In this document: piece after piece, positions 45,108-54,758 of the stretch
Layout: each line of letters opens with the position of its first letter
How positions within the stretch are numbered: position 1 is the first letter of the stretch
Assembly (NCBI RefSeq): GCF_900109775.1
Contig: NZ_FOAX01000002.1
Location: 1,054,001-1,118,000 of the forward strand
Direction of reading: 5' to 3'
Origin: Pseudoxanthomonas sp. GM95
GTDB taxonomy: Bacteria; Pseudomonadota; Gammaproteobacteria; Xanthomonadales; Xanthomonadaceae
Length of the DNA: 64,000 nt
Translations under genes and position numbers: made by a program
Notes under the pieces: generated by a model
Databases searched by the model: none
What the model saw: the letters and a program-made list of their open reading frames with translations, nothing else
Told to the model about the DNA's origin: nothing

Positions 45108-46925
45108 TTACCAGGGCAGCAGCGGGCCGCCCAGCCACAGCCAGCGCGCCATCCAGGCCGTGGCCAGCGCGATCAGCACGGTCAGCGGCACGCCCACGCG
45201 CAGGAAGTCGCCGAAGGTGTACTGGCCCGGGTTGAGGATCAGCAGGTTGCCGTGGTGGCCGATCGGCGTGAGGAACGAGGCCACCGCGCCCATCGCGATG
45301 CACATCACGAACGGCGTCGGCGGCTCGCCCAGCGCCGTGGCCATGGCCAGCGCAATCGGCGTCAGCAGCACCGTGGTCGCCGCATCGGACAGGATCTGGG
45401 TCAGCAGCGCGGCGCTGGCGAACATCACCAGCAGCAATGTCAGCGCGCTCCAGTGCTGGGCGTGCTCGCTGAGCAGGCTGGCGAACCACGCGGCAGTGCC
45501 GGTCTTTTCCATCGCGATGCCGAGCGGGATCACGCCGGCGATCATCACGAAGATGCGCACGTCGATTTCCTCGTAGGCGCGCTCCACGCCGACGCAGCGG
45601 GTGATCACCATCGCCACCGCGCCGGCGAGGAAGGCGATCTGAGGACTCAGCCACCCGGTGGCCGCGGCCACGACCGCGCCCACCATGATCGCCAGGGCCA
45701 GCGGCGCGCGCTTGCGGGTGCGCTTCTGCGCCTCGAACGGCATCAGCATCAGGAAGCCGTGATGCTGGGCCAGCTTGCCGAAGGTCTGTTGCCGGCCCCA
45801 CAGCACCAACAAATCGCCTTCTTCCAGTTTCAGCTCGGACAGCTCGCCATGCAGCCAGCCTTCCTTGCGCCACAGGCCCACCACCACCACGCCCAAGGTA
45901 TGCAGGAAATCGATGCTGGACACGCTGCGACCCAGGAACTCGGAGTTGGGCGCGACCACGGCCTGCACCAGTTGTTCTTCACCGAGGAGGTCCGTCTTGC
46001 GGTCTTCATCCTCTTTGGGCTGCTCGCCGTACTTGACCACAGCGTGCAGCGACAGGCCGGGCTCGTCTTTGATCGAGGCGATCTCGTCGGGCGAGGCGCG
46101 CACCAGCAGCACGTCGCCCTGGCGCAGCGGGCTGTCCACATGCTGGTTGCGGCGACGCATGCCGTGGCGCAGCCAGTCCACCACCTGCAGGCGTTCCTCG
46201 AAATTCTTGCGGAACTCGCCGTGGGTCTTGCCGATCCACGGTGAATCCTCGTCCACCACCAGTTCGGTGTAGTAGCGCTCCAGGCGCATGTAGCTGTCGC
46301 TGGACGCCTCGCCGCTGCGCTTGGGCACCAGCCAGCGGCCCAGCAGCATGTAGGCCGTGCCGATCAGCACCAGCACCGCGCCGATCGGCGTGATCGCGAA
46401 GAAGCCCAGACCTTCCTGGCCCGAGCGCTTGAGCAGGTCGTTGGCCAGCAGGAAGGCCGGTGCGCTGATCAGGGTCAGCGTGGTGCCCAGCGAGGCGGCC
46501 AGCGACATCGGCATCAGCAGGCGCGAGGCCGCCAGCTTCTGGTCGCGCGCCAACCGCATCAGGATCGGCAGCATCATCGCGGTGATCATCAGGTGGTGCG
46601 AGAACGCGGCCAGCGCCGCAGTCGCCGGCATCACTACCGCGATCGTGCGCCACTCGCTGCCGCCGGCGGCCTTGCCGATCGCATGGCCGATCCGGTCGGT
46701 GATGCCGGTGGCGGCCAGACCGGAGGACAGCACGAACACCGCCGCGACGATGATCGCCGGCTCGCTGGAAAACCCGGACAGCGCTTCGCGCGGATTGAGG
46801 ATGCCGGTCAGCGCCAGGGCCAGCATCGCCAGCATCGCCACCAGGTCCACGCGCAGCTTCTCGCTGACGAACAGCACCAGGGTGACGGCCAGAATGGCCA
46901 GGAACAGGAGTTGTTGGGGTTCCAA
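45108..46925 (-). CDS. SLC13-family permease with two TrkA-C domains
   Basis: A 605-residue membrane transporter. The N-terminal half of the permease (QLLFLAILAVTLVLFVSEKLRVDLVAMLAMLALALTGI, ATTGITDRIGHAIGKAAGGSEWR) and the C-terminal half (FLTPIGHHGNLLILNPGQY) flank two RCK/TrkA-C regulatory domains (about 210-390). Relatives move sulfate, dicarboxylates or other anions with sodium; specificity is unknown. A TTG start is preferred because AGGTGA lies five bases upstream; a GTG three codons earlier is an alternative. Confidence 0.85.
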   Translation of the reverse strand: MEPQQLLFLAILAVTLVLFVSEKLRVDLVAMLAMLALALTGILNPREALSGFSSEPAIIVAAVFVLSSGLAATGITDRIGHAIGKAAGGSEWRTIAVVMPATAALAAFSHHLMITAMMLPILMRLARDQKLAASRLLMPMSLAASLGTTLTLISAPAFLLANDLLKRSGQEGLGFFAITPIGAVLVLIGTAYMLLGRWLVPKRSGEASSDSYMRLERYYTELVVDEDSPWIGKTHGEFRKNFEERLQVVDWLRHGMRRRNQHVDSPLRQGDVLLVRASPDEIASIKDEPGLSLHAVVKYGEQPKEDEDRKTDLLGEEQLVQAVVAPNSEFLGRSVSSIDFLHTLGVVVVGLWRKEGWLHGELSELKLEEGDLLVLWGRQQTFGKLAQHHGFLMLMPFEAQKRTRKRAPLALAIMVGAVVAAATGWLSPQIAFLAGAVAMVITRCVGVERAYEEIDVRIFVMIAGVIPLGIAMEKTGTAAWFASLLSEHAQHWSALTLLLVMFASAALLTQILSDAATTVLLTPIALAMATALGEPPTPFVMCIAMGAVASFLTPIGHHGNLLILNPGQYTFGDFLRVGVPLTVLIALATAWMARWLWLGGPLLPW

Positions 46926-47099
46926 GGCGGTCACCTGCGAAGTACTGCGGCGGACCTTATCGCACAGGGCCGCGCGAACGCCGTGTCTTGGCCGGCGACG
47001 CGGGAGAAGCGAAGGCGGGCGCGTTCGCCGCGTCTTGCTGCGTGTCGAGGCCTGCGCGATCGGTCTAATCCCGATGGTCCGAAAAATCGCAGGCAACAA

Positions 47100-47125
47100 A
47101 AAACCCCGCTTGCGGCGGGGTTTTT
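47100..47125 (-). terminator. Intrinsic terminator of the downstream tRNA-Leu gene
   Basis: CCCCGC-N5-GCGGGG stem; on the minus strand it is followed by a T run, 12 bases after the tRNA 3' end. Confidence 0.85.
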
Positions 47126-47136
47126 CATCTGAGTCA

Positions 47137-47223
47137 TGGTGCCCGGGAGAGGACTCGAACCTCCACGGAGTTGCCCCCGCTAGCACCTGAAGCTAGTGCG
47201 TCTACCAATTCCGCCACCCGGGC
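47137..47223 (-). tRNA. tRNA-Leu(CAG)
   Basis: An 87-base tRNA with encoded CCA. Acceptor GCCCGGG pairs with CCCGGGC; the anticodon stem CTAGC / GCTAG encloses TTCAGGT, giving anticodon CAG (reads CUG); the long variable arm (class II) and the T-loop GTTCGAGTC are present. Differs from its neighbour 230 bases upstream chiefly by one acceptor pair. Confidence 0.97.
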
Positions 47224-47420
47224 GACTCAGGGGGCGCATTCTGCGGATGTGACGGCAGGGTGTCAAATGTTTTTTCAAACTTTTTGCATTGGCGTCGCCG
47301 TGGCGGGCGACGCAGTGCGCGTGCGTCGCTGCTGCGGAGTGCAGTGACGTGCGGGCGGTGAAGTCGGGTGCGTTTCCTGCATCGACACTGGCCAGCTGCG
47401 CGGGCCAAATCGCAGGCAAA

Positions 47421-47446
47421 AAAAGACCCGCTTTCGCGGGTCTTTT
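47421..47446 (-). terminator. Intrinsic terminator of the upstream tRNA-Leu gene
   Basis: Perfect 11-bp arms AAAAGACCCGC / GCGGGTCTTTT with a TTTC loop; the minus strand continues in T. It lies directly after the tRNA and separates the two tRNA genes. Confidence 0.9.
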
Positions 47447-47454
47447 CTTCGTCT

Positions 47455-47541
47455 TGGTGCCCAGGAGAGGACTCGAACCTCCACGGAGTTGCCCCCGCTA
47501 GCACCTGAAGCTAGTGCGTCTACCAATTCCGCCACCTGGGC
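47455..47541 (-). tRNA. tRNA-Leu(CAG), second copy
   Basis: An 87-base tRNA with encoded CCA and the same body, anticodon loop (TTCAGGT) and variable arm as the neighbouring copy. The acceptor is GCCCAGG / CCTGGGC, a compensated change of one base pair relative to the other gene. Confidence 0.97.
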
Positions 47542-47631
47542 AAGCGGCGCGTATGGTGCAGTGCGGTCTGGGGAATGTCAACGCGAACGTTGCGCGAAGG
47601 TGGAAACGCCGGTGGGGTGTACCATTTGCGC

Positions 47632-50202
47632 ATGACAAAAAACTCTGGAACAGGCGGGCGCAAACCCCCATCGGACAAGGCCCCGGCCTCGAAAAAGGCA
47701 GCGCAGGGCACGGGGGGCAAGAAAGGCGCCGGCAAGTCCAAGCTCCCACCGTGGATGCCCGAGTCGATGACCGCACCCGCGGCGTCCTCCGGCAAGGGCG
47801 GCAAGCCGGGCAGCGGCGGCCCACGCAAAGGGCCGCGCAGTGGCCATGACAACAACCCGCAGGGCGGCCCGCGGCCGTTCGAGCGTCGCGGCCGCAGTGC
47901 GCCGCGCGTGGTGGTGCCCGCGCAAGGGGTGGGCCAGGCCGGCTTCACCGATCCGCATGCCGCGCGCGAGGCCGAGCGCTATGCGCAGCCCATCGCCAGC
48001 CGCGAAGTGATCCTGGGCACGCTGTCGGCCAGCGATGGCCCGCTGACCGCCGAGGAAGTGGCCGGCAAGCTGGACCTCACCGCGCCCGACCGTTTCGAAG
48101 CGTTGGGCAAGCGCCTCAACGCGATGGTCCGCGACGGCCAGCTGCTGCTCAACCGCCGCGGCGGCTACGCGCCGACCGAGCAGATGGACCTGGTCGCCGG
48201 CGTGGTGATCGCCAATCCGGAAGGCTTCGGCTTCCTGCGGGCCGAGGCCGGTGGTGACGACCTGTTCCTGCCGCCGTTCGAGATGCGCAAGGTCATGCAT
48301 GGCGATCGCGTGCTGGCCAGCGTGACCGGCATGGACCGTCGCGGTCGTCGCGAAGGTGCGATCGTCGAAGTGCTGGAGCGTCGCGTGAACCGCCTGATCG
48401 GCCGGTTCGCGATGGAGTCCGGCGTCAGCTTCGTGGTACCCGACGACAAGCGCATGCAGCGCAACATCATGATCCCGCCGGACGCGCGCGCCGATGCGCG
48501 CGATGGCCAGCTGGTGGTGCTGGAACTGACCCATGCGCCCGATGGCCGTCGCGATCCGATCGGCAAGATCATCGCCGTGCTCGGCGACAAGCTGACCCCG
48601 TCGCTGGTGGTCGAGACCGCCATCCACGGCCACGAGCTGCCTTACGAATTCCCGCCCGAAGTCCTAGCCGAAGCCACCGCCGTGCCGTTGACGGTGGAGC
48701 CGTCGATGATCGCCGGCCGCGTCGACCTGCGCGATCTGCCGCTGGTCACCATCGACGGCGCCGACTCCAAGGATTTCGACGACGCGGTCTACTGCGAATC
48801 CAACCGCAAGGGCCTGCGCATCAGCAACCGTTCGGGCTATCGCCTGGTGGTGGCCATCGCCGATGTCTCCAACTACGTGCGTCCCGGCACGCCGCTGGAC
48901 GAGGAGGCACAGAAGCGCGCGACCTCGGTGTACTTCCCCGGCTTCGTCGTGCCGATGCTGCCGGAGACCATCTCCAACGGCATCTGCTCGCTGAATCCCA
49001 AGGTCGACCGCATGTGTTTCGTCTGCGACATGCAGGTGGACAAGAACGGCGAGATCGGCGCGGCCAAGTTCTACGAGGCGGTGATGCGCTCGCACGCGCG
49101 CCTGACCTACGACCAGGTATGGAAGGCCGTGGGCGAGGACGACGCGCAGGCCCAGGCCGAGATCGGCCCGGACGTGCTGCCGCACGTCAAGCGCCTGCAC
49201 GAGCTGTACGGCCTGCTGTCCAAGGCGCGCGAGAAGCGCGGCGCGATCGAGTTCGAGACCAGCGAAGTGCGATTCGTCCTGGACAACCGTGGCGAAGTCA
49301 CCCAGGCCGGCATGCAGGTGCGCAACGACGCGCACAAGCTGATCGAGGAATGCATGATCGCAGCCAATGTGCAGGCCGCGCGCTTCCTGCTGGAGAAGGG
49401 CATCCCCGCGCCGTATCGCGTGCATGAGCGGCCGCCGGAGTCCAAGTACGCCGATCTGCTGGAATTCCTCAAGGAGTTCAAGCTGTCGATGCCGGCCTGG
49501 AGCAAGGTCGAGCCGCGCGATTTCACCGCGCTGCTGAAGAAGATCCGCCAGCGTCCCGATGTGGCCCTGCTGGAATCGGTGCTGCTGCGCAGCCAGAGCC
49601 TGGCCGTCTACACGCCGGACAACGCTGGCCACTTCGGCCTGGCGCTGGATGCGTACGCGCACTTCACCTCGCCGATCCGTCGCTATCCCGACCTGCTGGT
49701 GCATCGCGCGATCAAGTACGCGCTCACCGGCGGCAAGGCCGAGAAGTTCCAGTATTCGCCGCGCGAGATGGCCGCGCTGTCGCTGCAGTGTTCCGAGCGT
49801 GCGCGCCGGGCCGACGAGGCCGAGCGCGAGGTCGACGAGCGCTACCGTGCCGCGTGGATGGAACAGCACGTCGGCGGCATCTTCGATGGCGTGATCAGCG
49901 GCGTGACCAGTTTCGGCCTGTTCGTCGAACTGAATCAGTCCAAGGTCAACGGCCTGGTCCACGTGACCCAGCTGCCGCACGACTATTACCACTTCGATCC
50001 GATCCGCAAGACGCTCTCGGGCGAACGCCGCGACACCGAATTCCGCCTGGGCGATGCGGTCAACGTGCAGGTGATGAAGGCCAGCATGGAAGAGCGCAAG
50101 ATCGATTTCCGCCTGGTCGAAAAGCGCGTCGAAGGCGAGCCCGAAGCCGGCGAAGACGTGCCGCGCGCCTTCCCGGCCAAGCGCAAGAAGCAGAAGTACT
50201 GA
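47632..50202 (+). CDS. rnr: Ribonuclease R
   Basis: An 856-residue 3'-5' exoribonuclease that degrades structured RNA and works in stress and rRNA quality control. Order: a basic, low-complexity N-terminus (GGRKPPSDKAPASKKAAQGT), a winged-helix and two cold-shock domains, the RNB catalytic domain with DGADSKDFDDAVYCE near residue 376 (metal-binding Asp cluster), an S1 domain near 750 (GGIFDGVISGVTSFGLFVELNQSKVNGLVHVTQL) and a basic tail (FPAKRKKQKY). The ATG chosen lies 19 codons inside a longer frame that begins just beyond the tRNA. rlmB follows after 79 bases, the usual partner. Confidence 0.95.
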   Translation: MTKNSGTGGRKPPSDKAPASKKAAQGTGGKKGAGKSKLPPWMPESMTAPAASSGKGGKPGSGGPRKGPRSGHDNNPQGGPRPFERRGRSAPRVVVPAQGVGQAGFTDPHAAREAERYAQPIASREVILGTLSASDGPLTAEEVAGKLDLTAPDRFEALGKRLNAMVRDGQLLLNRRGGYAPTEQMDLVAGVVIANPEGFGFLRAEAGGDDLFLPPFEMRKVMHGDRVLASVTGMDRRGRREGAIVEVLERRVNRLIGRFAMESGVSFVVPDDKRMQRNIMIPPDARADARDGQLVVLELTHAPDGRRDPIGKIIAVLGDKLTPSLVVETAIHGHELPYEFPPEVLAEATAVPLTVEPSMIAGRVDLRDLPLVTIDGADSKDFDDAVYCESNRKGLRISNRSGYRLVVAIADVSNYVRPGTPLDEEAQKRATSVYFPGFVVPMLPETISNGICSLNPKVDRMCFVCDMQVDKNGEIGAAKFYEAVMRSHARLTYDQVWKAVGEDDAQAQAEIGPDVLPHVKRLHELYGLLSKAREKRGAIEFETSEVRFVLDNRGEVTQAGMQVRNDAHKLIEECMIAANVQAARFLLEKGIPAPYRVHERPPESKYADLLEFLKEFKLSMPAWSKVEPRDFTALLKKIRQRPDVALLESVLLRSQSLAVYTPDNAGHFGLALDAYAHFTSPIRRYPDLLVHRAIKYALTGGKAEKFQYSPREMAALSLQCSERARRADEAEREVDERYRAAWMEQHVGGIFDGVISGVTSFGLFVELNQSKVNGLVHVTQLPHDYYHFDPIRKTLSGERRDTEFRLGDAVNVQVMKASMEERKIDFRLVEKRVEGEPEAGEDVPRAFPAKRKKQKY

Positions 50203-50281
50203 GCAACATCCGATGCAGGCGACGGCGGCCGCCATGGTTGTCGTCGCCCGTTCCGCAAGCCACTGACAAGTCAAAGATGCA

Positions 50282-51031
50282 ATGAGCAGCAAGCAGAATT
50301 CATGGATCGTCGGCGTCAACGCCGTCGCCTCGTCCATCGACAACGACGCCGACAACGTGCGCGAAGTCCTGATCGACGGCAGCAGCAAGAACGCGCGCCT
50401 GGTCGAGATCGAGGAAAACGCGCGCCGCAAGGGCATCGAGGTGCGCAAGGTCAACACCCAGGCGCTGGATGGCGTCGGTGGCCAGGTGCGTCACCAGGGC
50501 GTGGCCGCGCGCTACGCCGCCGCCAAGACCTGGGATGAATCCGAGTTGCCCGCCCTGATCGAAGCGGCCGAAGGGCGCGCGCTGGTGCTGGTGCTCGATG
50601 GCGTGCAGGACCCGCACAACCTCGGCGCCTGCCTGCGCAGTGCCGCCGCCGCGGGTGTGACCGCGGTGGTGATTCCCAAGGACAAGTCGGTCGGTCTGAA
50701 CGCCACCGTGCGCAAGACCTCGGCCGGTGCGGCCGATCGCCTGCCGGTGGTGGCGGTGACCAACCTGGCGCGCGCGCTGCGCGAGATCCAGAAGCTCGGC
50801 GTGTGGATCTACGGCCTGGCCGGCGAGGCCGAGACCTCGCTGTATTCGCTCGACCTCAAGGGCAACATCGCCCTGGTGCTGGGCGGCGAAGGCGACGGCA
50901 TGCGCCGCCTGACCCGCGAACACTGCGACGGGCTGGTCAAGATCCCGATGCCCGGCGATATCGAGAGCCTCAACGTCTCGGTCGCCACCGGCGTGACCCT
51001 GTTCGAGGCGGTCCGCCAGCGCGGCCTGTAG
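50282..51031 (+). CDS. rlmB: 23S rRNA (guanosine-2'-O-)-methyltransferase RlmB
   Basis: A 249-residue SPOUT methyltransferase that modifies G2251 in the peptidyl-transferase P loop. The three SPOUT motifs are clear: LVLDGVQDPHNLGACLRSA, NIALVLGGEGDGMRRL and IPMPGDIESLNVSVATGVTLFE. The N-terminal substrate-binding domain begins WIVGVNAVASSI. It follows rnr on the same strand, as in E. coli, and the sensor cyclase gene begins 24 bases after it. Confidence 0.95.
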   Translation: MSSKQNSWIVGVNAVASSIDNDADNVREVLIDGSSKNARLVEIEENARRKGIEVRKVNTQALDGVGGQVRHQGVAARYAAAKTWDESELPALIEAAEGRALVLVLDGVQDPHNLGACLRSAAAAGVTAVVIPKDKSVGLNATVRKTSAGAADRLPVVAVTNLARALREIQKLGVWIYGLAGEAETSLYSLDLKGNIALVLGGEGDGMRRLTREHCDGLVKIPMPGDIESLNVSVATGVTLFEAVRQRGL

Positions 51032-51055
51032 TCCGCGCCCAGGGGAACACCACAG

Positions 51056-54000
51056 ATGCGGGTCGGGGGACGCACGCATGACAGACACCACGCGCCGCAG
51101 CCGATGACGCTGCGGTGGTTGCACGCGTGCCTGTGCGTGTGGATGGCGGGCGTCCTGATGCTCGGCGCGTGGCTGGCGCCACTGCCTGCGCGTGCGGCGG
51201 TGCTGGCGCCTTCGCCGCCGCTGCGCGATTACGCCATCGACCTGTGGACCTCGCGCGACGGCCTGCCGCATAACTCGATCCGCGACATCGCCCAGACCGC
51301 CGACGGTTATCTGTGGTTCGCCACGTGGGAAGGGCTGGTCCGCTACAACGGCCTGGACTTCACCACTTTCGACCGCAGCACGCGGCCGGCGCTGGCCGAC
51401 AACGGCATCGGCGGGTTGTATGTCGATCCGAAAGGCGCGCTGTGGCTGAGCGATTCGCGCGGCAACGTCAGCCGCTATACGCCTGACGGCAAGCTCAAGA
51501 TCTGGCCGCGTCCGGCCGCCGTGCCCGAGGTGCTGATCCCAGCGATGGCGATGGACCATCGCGGCAACCTGTGGATGCTGTTCGAAGGCCGCGGCCTGGC
51601 CCAGCTGACGCCCGACGGGCGCACGCTGTACGAGGCGCCGAAGGACGATTCGCCGCTACGCACCGCGTACACACGCATGGTGATCGACGCGCGCGACCGC
51701 ATCTGGGTGGGCAGCAATGAAGGCCTGGTGATCCGCGACCCCGATGGCACCGTGCATGCGGCCTCGAAGGACTACGGGCTGCCGGCGGGCTTTGCCTGGC
51801 CGTACATGGCGCCGGACGGCACGCTGTGGGTGGTGGCGCAGGATTGCCTGTATCGGTTGGAAGGCGAGGCGCTGGTCATGGTCCACCAGTTGCCCGACGC
51901 AGGCCGCCTGACTGCGTTATTGGAAGATCGTCACGGCGATCTGTGGATCGGCACCGAGAGCATCGGCGTGCTGCGCGCCGGCAAGTACGGGATCGAACAT
52001 CTGTCCTCCGGTTTGCCGCTGCCACGCGGCCGCATCACCAGCCTGAAAGAAGACGCCGAGGGCAGCGTCTGGGTCGGCGCCAATGGCGGCCTGTTCCGCC
52101 TGCGCGAAACGCTGTTCACCAACACCACCGCGCGCGATGGGTTGGGCTCGGACTACGTGCGTGCGGTGCTGCAGGACGTGGGCGGCGACCTGTGGGTTGG
52201 CAATTCGACCGGGCTGGACCGGATCGGGCCGGAGCGCAGGATCAGCCATGTCGATTTGCCGACCAGCACCGGCAAGCCGCCGTCCGTCCTGAGCCTGGCG
52301 CAGCAGCGCGACGGCACGCTGTGGATCGGCACCGCCAACGACGGCCTGTATCGCCGCGCACCCGATGGCGCCGTGCAGCGTTACGGCGCGGAGCAGGGTC
52401 TGGCCGCGGGCACCGTGCGTGGTGTCAGCGTCGGCCTCGACGGCGTGGTGTGGTTAGCGACCCAGCGCGGCGTGGCGCGCGTGGACGGCGATCGGGTGGT
52501 GAGCCCGCCCGGCGTGCCGCAGACGCTGACCACGGCGGTCTACAGCGAAGCCGGCGCGGTCTGGGTCGGGACGCTCGAAGGCGCGCTGGTCCTGCGCGGC
52601 GACCAGGTTCAATCATTGCCGCTGGAAGCGCTCGGCGGTGGGCGCACGGTGTTCGGCTTCATCCGGCTGGGCGATGCGATGTGGATGAGCACCGACCGCG
52701 GCCTGTATCGCGTGCGCGGCGGTAAGCTGGCGCGCGTGGGGCTGGAGCAGGGCGTGCCGGTGGACGCGGTGTTCCAGTTGATCCCCGATCGCGATGGCCA
52801 CCTGTGGCTGACCAGCAATCGCGGCGTGCTGCGTACCGACCTGGCCAGTCTCGATCGCGTGGCAGATGGCCTGCAGCCGCGCGTGGTGATGACCGGCTAC
52901 AACGAGATGGACGGGATGGCCAGTTCGCAGGCCAATGGCAGTTCCGGCCCGACCGCGGTGGTGCGCGAGGACGGCACGCTGTGGGTGGCCACGGCCGGCG
53001 GCGTGGCCACGGTCGATCCGCGGCGATTGCAGTGGTTCCGCGAGCGCCCGTCGCCGCCGGTGGTGATCGACGATGTCGAACAGGATGGCCTGCCGCTGCC
53101 GTGGCGCGATACGCCGGCGCTGAAGCTGGAGGGCGGCCATCGCCTGAGCGTGAGCTACGTCGGCCTGAGCTACCTGCTGCCCGAGCGCACCGAGTACCGC
53201 ACGCGCCTGGAAGGCCTGGACAACGAATGGGTCAGGCGCGGTCGCCAGCGCAGCGTGGAGTTCATCCGCCTGCCGCCGGGCGACTACACGCTGCATGTCT
53301 CGGCGGCGCATCCCGATGGCCCGTGGAGCCAGCGCGAAGCGGTGCTGCATTTCAGCATCGCGCCGTTCCTGTGGCAGCGCCACAGCGTGCAGGCTGCGGC
53401 AGGCGCGCTGCTGTTGCTGCTGCTGTTCGGCCTGTATCGCTATCGCGTGCATCGCTACCAGACGCGCACCAAGCGCCTGACCCGTCTGGTGGACGAGCGC
53501 ACCCGCGATCTGCAGGTGCAGGCGCAGCAGCTGCGCGACGCTGACCGCGACAAGACCGGCCTGCTGCATCAGCTGCTGCTGCAGTCCGAGGCTTTCGAAC
53601 GCCAGGCGCGCGAGGACGTGCTCACCGGCCTGCCCAACCGGCGCGCGCTGGACGAGCGCCTGGAGCAGGAGATCGCGCGCGCGCGCCGGGGCGGCCAGCC
53701 GCTGTGCATGGCGATGCTGGACGTGGATCACTTCAAGAAGGTCAACGACCAGTACTCGCACGGCGTGGGCGATGTGGTGCTCAAGCAGGTCGGTGCGCTG
53801 CTGGTGCGCCATGCGCGCGATGCCGACATGGCGGCGCGCAGCGGCGGCGAGGAGTTCTGCCTGGTGTTCACCGATACCGCATTGGAGCAGGCCGCGCAGG
53901 CGTGCGCGCGCTTGCGGGAGCTGTTCCACGGACAGGCGGGGTGGGGCGGCATCGATGGCCTGCAGATCACCTTCAGCGCCGGCCTGGTGCAGCTGGAGGA

Positions 54001-54094
54001 CGGCGATGTCTCGCCGGCCTCGCTCTACCAGCGTGCCGATCGCCTGCTGTATCGCGCTAAGCGCAATGGCCGCGACCGCATCGAGCACGACTGA
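51056..54094 (+). CDS. Two-component-propeller sensor diguanylate cyclase
   Basis: A 1012-residue membrane protein. A signal or membrane segment (LHACLCVWMAGVLMLGAWL) is followed by two-component-regulator propeller repeats (about 60-650; recurring GDLWIGT, GTLWIGT, GVWLATQRGV units), a Y_Y_Y domain (about 690-770, LSVSYVGLSYLLPERTEYRTRLEGLDNEWV), one membrane helix (about 780-800), a coiled segment and a GGDEF domain (about 850-1010) with the active signature SGGEEF and DVDHFKKVNDQYSHGVGD. It should make c-di-GMP in response to an extracytoplasmic ligand. AGGGGA nine bases upstream supports the ATG chosen over a later one. Confidence 0.9.
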   Translation: MRVGGRTHDRHHAPQPMTLRWLHACLCVWMAGVLMLGAWLAPLPARAAVLAPSPPLRDYAIDLWTSRDGLPHNSIRDIAQTADGYLWFATWEGLVRYNGLDFTTFDRSTRPALADNGIGGLYVDPKGALWLSDSRGNVSRYTPDGKLKIWPRPAAVPEVLIPAMAMDHRGNLWMLFEGRGLAQLTPDGRTLYEAPKDDSPLRTAYTRMVIDARDRIWVGSNEGLVIRDPDGTVHAASKDYGLPAGFAWPYMAPDGTLWVVAQDCLYRLEGEALVMVHQLPDAGRLTALLEDRHGDLWIGTESIGVLRAGKYGIEHLSSGLPLPRGRITSLKEDAEGSVWVGANGGLFRLRETLFTNTTARDGLGSDYVRAVLQDVGGDLWVGNSTGLDRIGPERRISHVDLPTSTGKPPSVLSLAQQRDGTLWIGTANDGLYRRAPDGAVQRYGAEQGLAAGTVRGVSVGLDGVVWLATQRGVARVDGDRVVSPPGVPQTLTTAVYSEAGAVWVGTLEGALVLRGDQVQSLPLEALGGGRTVFGFIRLGDAMWMSTDRGLYRVRGGKLARVGLEQGVPVDAVFQLIPDRDGHLWLTSNRGVLRTDLASLDRVADGLQPRVVMTGYNEMDGMASSQANGSSGPTAVVREDGTLWVATAGGVATVDPRRLQWFRERPSPPVVIDDVEQDGLPLPWRDTPALKLEGGHRLSVSYVGLSYLLPERTEYRTRLEGLDNEWVRRGRQRSVEFIRLPPGDYTLHVSAAHPDGPWSQREAVLHFSIAPFLWQRHSVQAAAGALLLLLLFGLYRYRVHRYQTRTKRLTRLVDERTRDLQVQAQQLRDADRDKTGLLHQLLLQSEAFERQAREDVLTGLPNRRALDERLEQEIARARRGGQPLCMAMLDVDHFKKVNDQYSHGVGDVVLKQVGALLVRHARDADMAARSGGEEFCLVFTDTALEQAAQACARLRELFHGQAGWGGIDGLQITFSAGLVQLEDGDVSPASLYQRADRLLYRAKRNGRDRIEHD

Positions 54095-54160
54095 GCCAGG
54101 CTGGCGCCGGCGCGCCAGATCCAGCGCATCACGCTTGCCGATGTCAGGCTGTGGCCGCGT

Positions 54161-54703
54161 TCAATGCACCACGTTGCGGACGAAGCGCAGTGGTGCCTCG
54201 CCCTCGTTGCAGTAGGCGTAGTCGCCGGCGTGGCTGGGGAAGACCAGATGGTCGCCGGCCTCGACGTGCTGGGTGACGCCGTGCTGCTCCAGGGTCAGCC
54301 GGCCTTCGACCACGTAGATCAGTTCGCACCAGCCCTCAGGGTCGGCGCCGGAGCGATAGCGCTCGCCGGGCATCAGCGTCCATTGCCACAGTTCCACCTG
54401 GTGTGCGGCCGGCACGCTGGACAGCAGCACGCCGCGCGATTGCGGGTCCGCGCCGCGCCAGGCCAGCGCATCCACGCGGGACTGGTCGCCGCCGGCATCG
54501 GCCTTGAGCAGGTCGGCGAACTGCACGCCCAGCGCTTCGGCCAGCCGGTCCAGCGTGTTGAGGCTGACATTGGCGTCGCCCGACTCGATCGCCACCAGCA
54601 TCCGCCGGCTGACCTGCGCGCCCTCGGCCAGCGCCTGCTGGCTCAGGCCGGCCTGCTGGCGCAGCCGGCGCAGGTTGCCGGCGACGTGCTCGAGCACGCT
54701 CAC
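54161..54703 (-). CDS. XRE-cupin transcriptional regulator
   Basis: A 180-residue regulator: an N-terminal XRE helix-turn-helix (AGNLRRLRQQAGLSQQALAEGAQVSRRMLVAIESGDANVSLNTLDRLAEALGV) and a C-terminal cupin (LMPGERYRSGADPEGWCELIYVVEGRLTLEQHG, AGDHLVFPSHAGDYAYCNEG). The GTG was chosen because longer in-frame starts run through the operator pair in the shared promoter. It is divergent from an RhtA-like exporter gene, and two copies of one palindrome lie between them, so it probably represses both genes until an amino acid or related ligand binds the cupin; that is inference. Confidence 0.85.
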   Translation of the reverse strand: MSVLEHVAGNLRRLRQQAGLSQQALAEGAQVSRRMLVAIESGDANVSLNTLDRLAEALGVQFADLLKADAGGDQSRVDALAWRGADPQSRGVLLSSVPAAHQVELWQWTLMPGERYRSGADPEGWCELIYVVEGRLTLEQHGVTQHVEAGDHLVFPSHAGDYAYCNEGEAPLRFVRNVVH

Positions 54704-54722
54704 GGAAGCGGATTCGCTGGGT

Positions 54723-54740
54723 TGCGCACTATATTGCACC
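54723..54740 (-). promoter_or_regulatory. Operator 1 of the XRE-cupin / exporter divergent pair
   Basis: TGCGCACTATATTGCACC, an imperfect palindrome 20 bases before the regulator GTG. On the minus strand it contains the -10-like TATAGT. Its 14-base core GCGCACTATATTGC recurs exactly, inverted, in operator 2. Confidence 0.65.
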
Positions 54741-54758
54741 TCGCTAGACTGGCGGTTC

